This document shows positions 11,301-12,664 of a stretch of 12,664 nt of DNA, piece after piece (the first letter of the stretch is position 1; every line of letters begins with the position of its first letter). Origin of the DNA: JBMNQI01 sp050944055 (GTDB lineage Bacteria; Bacillota; Clostridia; Oscillospirales; Oscillospiraceae); the NCBI GenBank assembly GCA_050944055.1, contig JBMNQI010000061.1:1-12664 (forward strand). Direction: 5' to 3'. The translations under genes and the position numbers were made by a program. The notes under the pieces were generated by a model. That model saw only the letters and a program-made list of their open reading frames with translations, was not told where the DNA came from and made no database searches.

Positions 11301-12664
11301 TTAAGGCAGCACTCCCGGAAGCGCCTCTATTATGTCTCTGGGGAGAAGGCCGTACTGCCCCAGCTTACGGGCGCAGACGTCGCCCGCAAGGCCGTGGACG
11401 AAAACCGCCGAGGCCGCGGCCATATCCGGCGAAAGCCCCTGCCCGATGAAAGAGGATATAATTCCGGAGAGCACGTCGCCGCTGCCCCCTGTGGCCATCC
11501 CGGGATTCCCCGTCGTATTGACAAAAGCGTGCCCGTCCGGCCGCGCCGTTATCGTGCCGGCTCCCTTGAGAACCAGCGTGACGCCGTATTCTTTAGCGAA
11601 ATCAGCGGCGTGCGACAGCCTGTCTCCCTCCGGGTCGCCGCCCAGCCTTATAAATTCCCCGTCGTGAGGAGTCAGCACCAGGCTGGCGGACACGCTTTTC
11701 AGTATATCTATATTCGCCGAGAGCGCGTTTAGACCGTCCGCGTCAATTACCATTGGGCATTTGGCGTTTAAAACAATTCCGGCAGTAAGCTCCGTTATCT
11801 CCCCGGAACGCCCGAGGCCGGGCCCTATAAGCATCACGTCCGCCTTCTGCGCTCGGTCGAGTATCTCGTCAATCGCATCGTACGCCAGTTTCCCGTCCTT
11901 ATCGGGCAGGGGGAAGGCCATGACCTCAGGGTTCATCGAGGCAATTATGGGATAGACGCAGAGCGGAACGCCGAGCGAAACTAGCCCGGCTCCCGACCTT
12001 AGCGCCGCGAGCGACGCAAGCGCGGCGGCGCCCGTCAGCCCCTCGCTGCCGCAGAGCATCAGCACGCGCCCGTAGTCGCTTTTATGCGTGTCGCGGCGGC
12101 GTTTGGGCAGGAGCGTGTTCAGATTTTCCTGAGTAAAAGTCTCGGCATTAAGCTCAGGCGCGCAGGAGGGCGGTATCCCAATATCATGCACCAGGAGCTT
12201 ACCGCTCATTTCAGCGCCCGCTGCGAAAAAATGCCCGGGCTTAGGCAGCGAGAAAGTGACCGTTACGTCCGCTCGGACGGCCTCGCCCAGCACCTCGCCG
12301 GTATCGGCCGATATGCCGCTTGGAATATCCGCGGATATTACGGGGGCCGGGGAAGAGTTTATCAGGCGCGCCGCCTCCAAGCCTGAACCGCGGAGTGCCG
12401 AGTTAAGCCCGATTCCGAACATGGCGTCTATTATGAGGTCGGCCTTTTTAATGTATTCGGCGCAGGCTTCCGAAAAATCCTCCGCGCTGCCTCCGTATTC
12501 TTCAAGCCGGCGCAGCATCTCGATCGTATCCTGCGTAAGTTTTTCTCTTTTTCCAGTCAGGATAACGCGGACCTGAGCCCCTCTGCGAAGGAGCTTGCGC
12601 GCGGCGGCGACCCCGTCCCCCCCGTTGTTCCCCGAGCCGCAGATTACGGCAATTTTTTTGCCGC
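11301..12664 (-). CDS. nnr: Bifunctional NAD(P)H-hydrate repair enzyme Nnr (5' end outside window)
   Basis: Repairs hydrated NADH/NADPH. The N-terminal YjeF-N domain epimerises NAD(P)HX and the C-terminal ribokinase-like domain dehydrates the S form using ADP. The frame is open to the right edge, 453 residues are visible, and roughly the first 50 residues are missing. Seen: CGSGNNGGDGVAAARKLLRR near 12640-12580, the epimerase nucleotide-binding signature; IDAMFGIGLNSALRG; and ADIPSGISADTGEV. The dehydratase half has SDYGRVLMLCGSEGLTGAAA, GPGLGRS, VIDADGLNAL, LTPHDGEF and the signature GNPGMATGGSGDVLSG near 11510-11460. A later ATG at 12518 is not the start, because conserved sequence continues upstream of it. 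It heads the visible operon with the lipoprotein gene and alr; acpS often lies just upstream in Firmicutes, but that is outside the window. Confidence 0.96.
   Translation of the reverse strand, partial: GKKIAVICGSGNNGGDGVAAARKLLRRGAQVRVILTGKREKLTQDTIEMLRRLEEYGGSAEDFSEACAEYIKKADLIIDAMFGIGLNSALRGSGLEAARLINSSPAPVISADIPSGISADTGEVLGEAVRADVTVTFSLPKPGHFFAAGAEMSGKLLVHDIGIPPSCAPELNAETFTQENLNTLLPKRRRDTHKSDYGRVLMLCGSEGLTGAAALASLAALRSGAGLVSLGVPLCVYPIIASMNPEVMAFPLPDKDGKLAYDAIDEILDRAQKADVMLIGPGLGRSGEITELTAGIVLNAKCPMVIDADGLNALSANIDILKSVSASLVLTPHDGEFIRLGGDPEGDRLSHAADFAKEYGVTLVLKGAGTITARPDGHAFVNTTGNPGMATGGSGDVLSGIISSFIGQGLSPDMAAASAVFVHGLAGDVCARKLGQYGLLPRDIIEALPGVLP

Noticed and set aside
12516..12518. ATG at 12518 as the start of nnr
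   Set aside because: The same frame continues to the window edge and encodes the conserved CGSGNNGGDG signature, so the true start is outside.

Overview
The window is a stretch of a Clostridia-type (Firmicutes) chromosome, probably an Oscillospiraceae-like, spore-forming anaerobe. The evidence is GC-rich coding sequence, strong AGGAGG-like ribosome binding sites, and two recognisable Firmicutes gene orders. One is nnr - lipoprotein - alr - mazF/ndoA (compare acpS-ydcC-alr-ndoAI-ndoA in Bacillus subtilis). The other is recJ - relA - dtd - MBL hydrolase - hemZ. The species assignment is inference. Every gene I support lies on the minus strand, so transcription runs from high to low coordinates. 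No rRNA, tRNA, CRISPR array, insertion sequence or prophage gene was seen.

Reading in the direction of transcription. (1) 12664-9526: 5'-truncated nnr (NAD(P)HX epimerase/dehydratase), a small LolA-like/GerS-like lipoprotein, and alr (alanine racemase), closely packed. (2) 9454-9024: a MazF/EndoA endoribonuclease with no recognisable antitoxin in front of it, only a 20-codon ORF that overlaps its start by one base. (3) 8961-7833: two genes of unknown function. One is a membrane-anchored or exported 167-aa protein followed by a strong terminator. The other is a 181-aa cytosolic protein whose ribosome binding site can pair with the same arm as that terminator. (4) 7706-6483: an AI-2E/YtvI-type membrane protein with its own probable promoter. 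(5) 6482-6206: a 277-base intergenic region with two hairpins, a 17-codon ORF resembling the N-terminus of a membrane acyltransferase, and a near-consensus sigma-A promoter for the next operon. (6) 6205-1: the recJ-relA-dtd-MBL-hemZ operon, with 2-base gaps, one 29-base gap, a 1-base overlap (TGATG) and a 4-base overlap (GTGA). hemZ runs off the left edge.

Functionally the window is mostly housekeeping: metabolite repair (nnr), cell-wall D-alanine supply (alr), mRNA decay or growth control (mazF), single-strand DNA end processing (recJ), (p)ppGpp metabolism (relA), D-aminoacyl-tRNA proofreading (dtd) and radical-SAM porphyrin metabolism (hemZ). The parts worth a second look are the two uncharacterised genes, the orphan MazF, and the intergenic region before recJ. 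I do not see a clear new multi-gene system.
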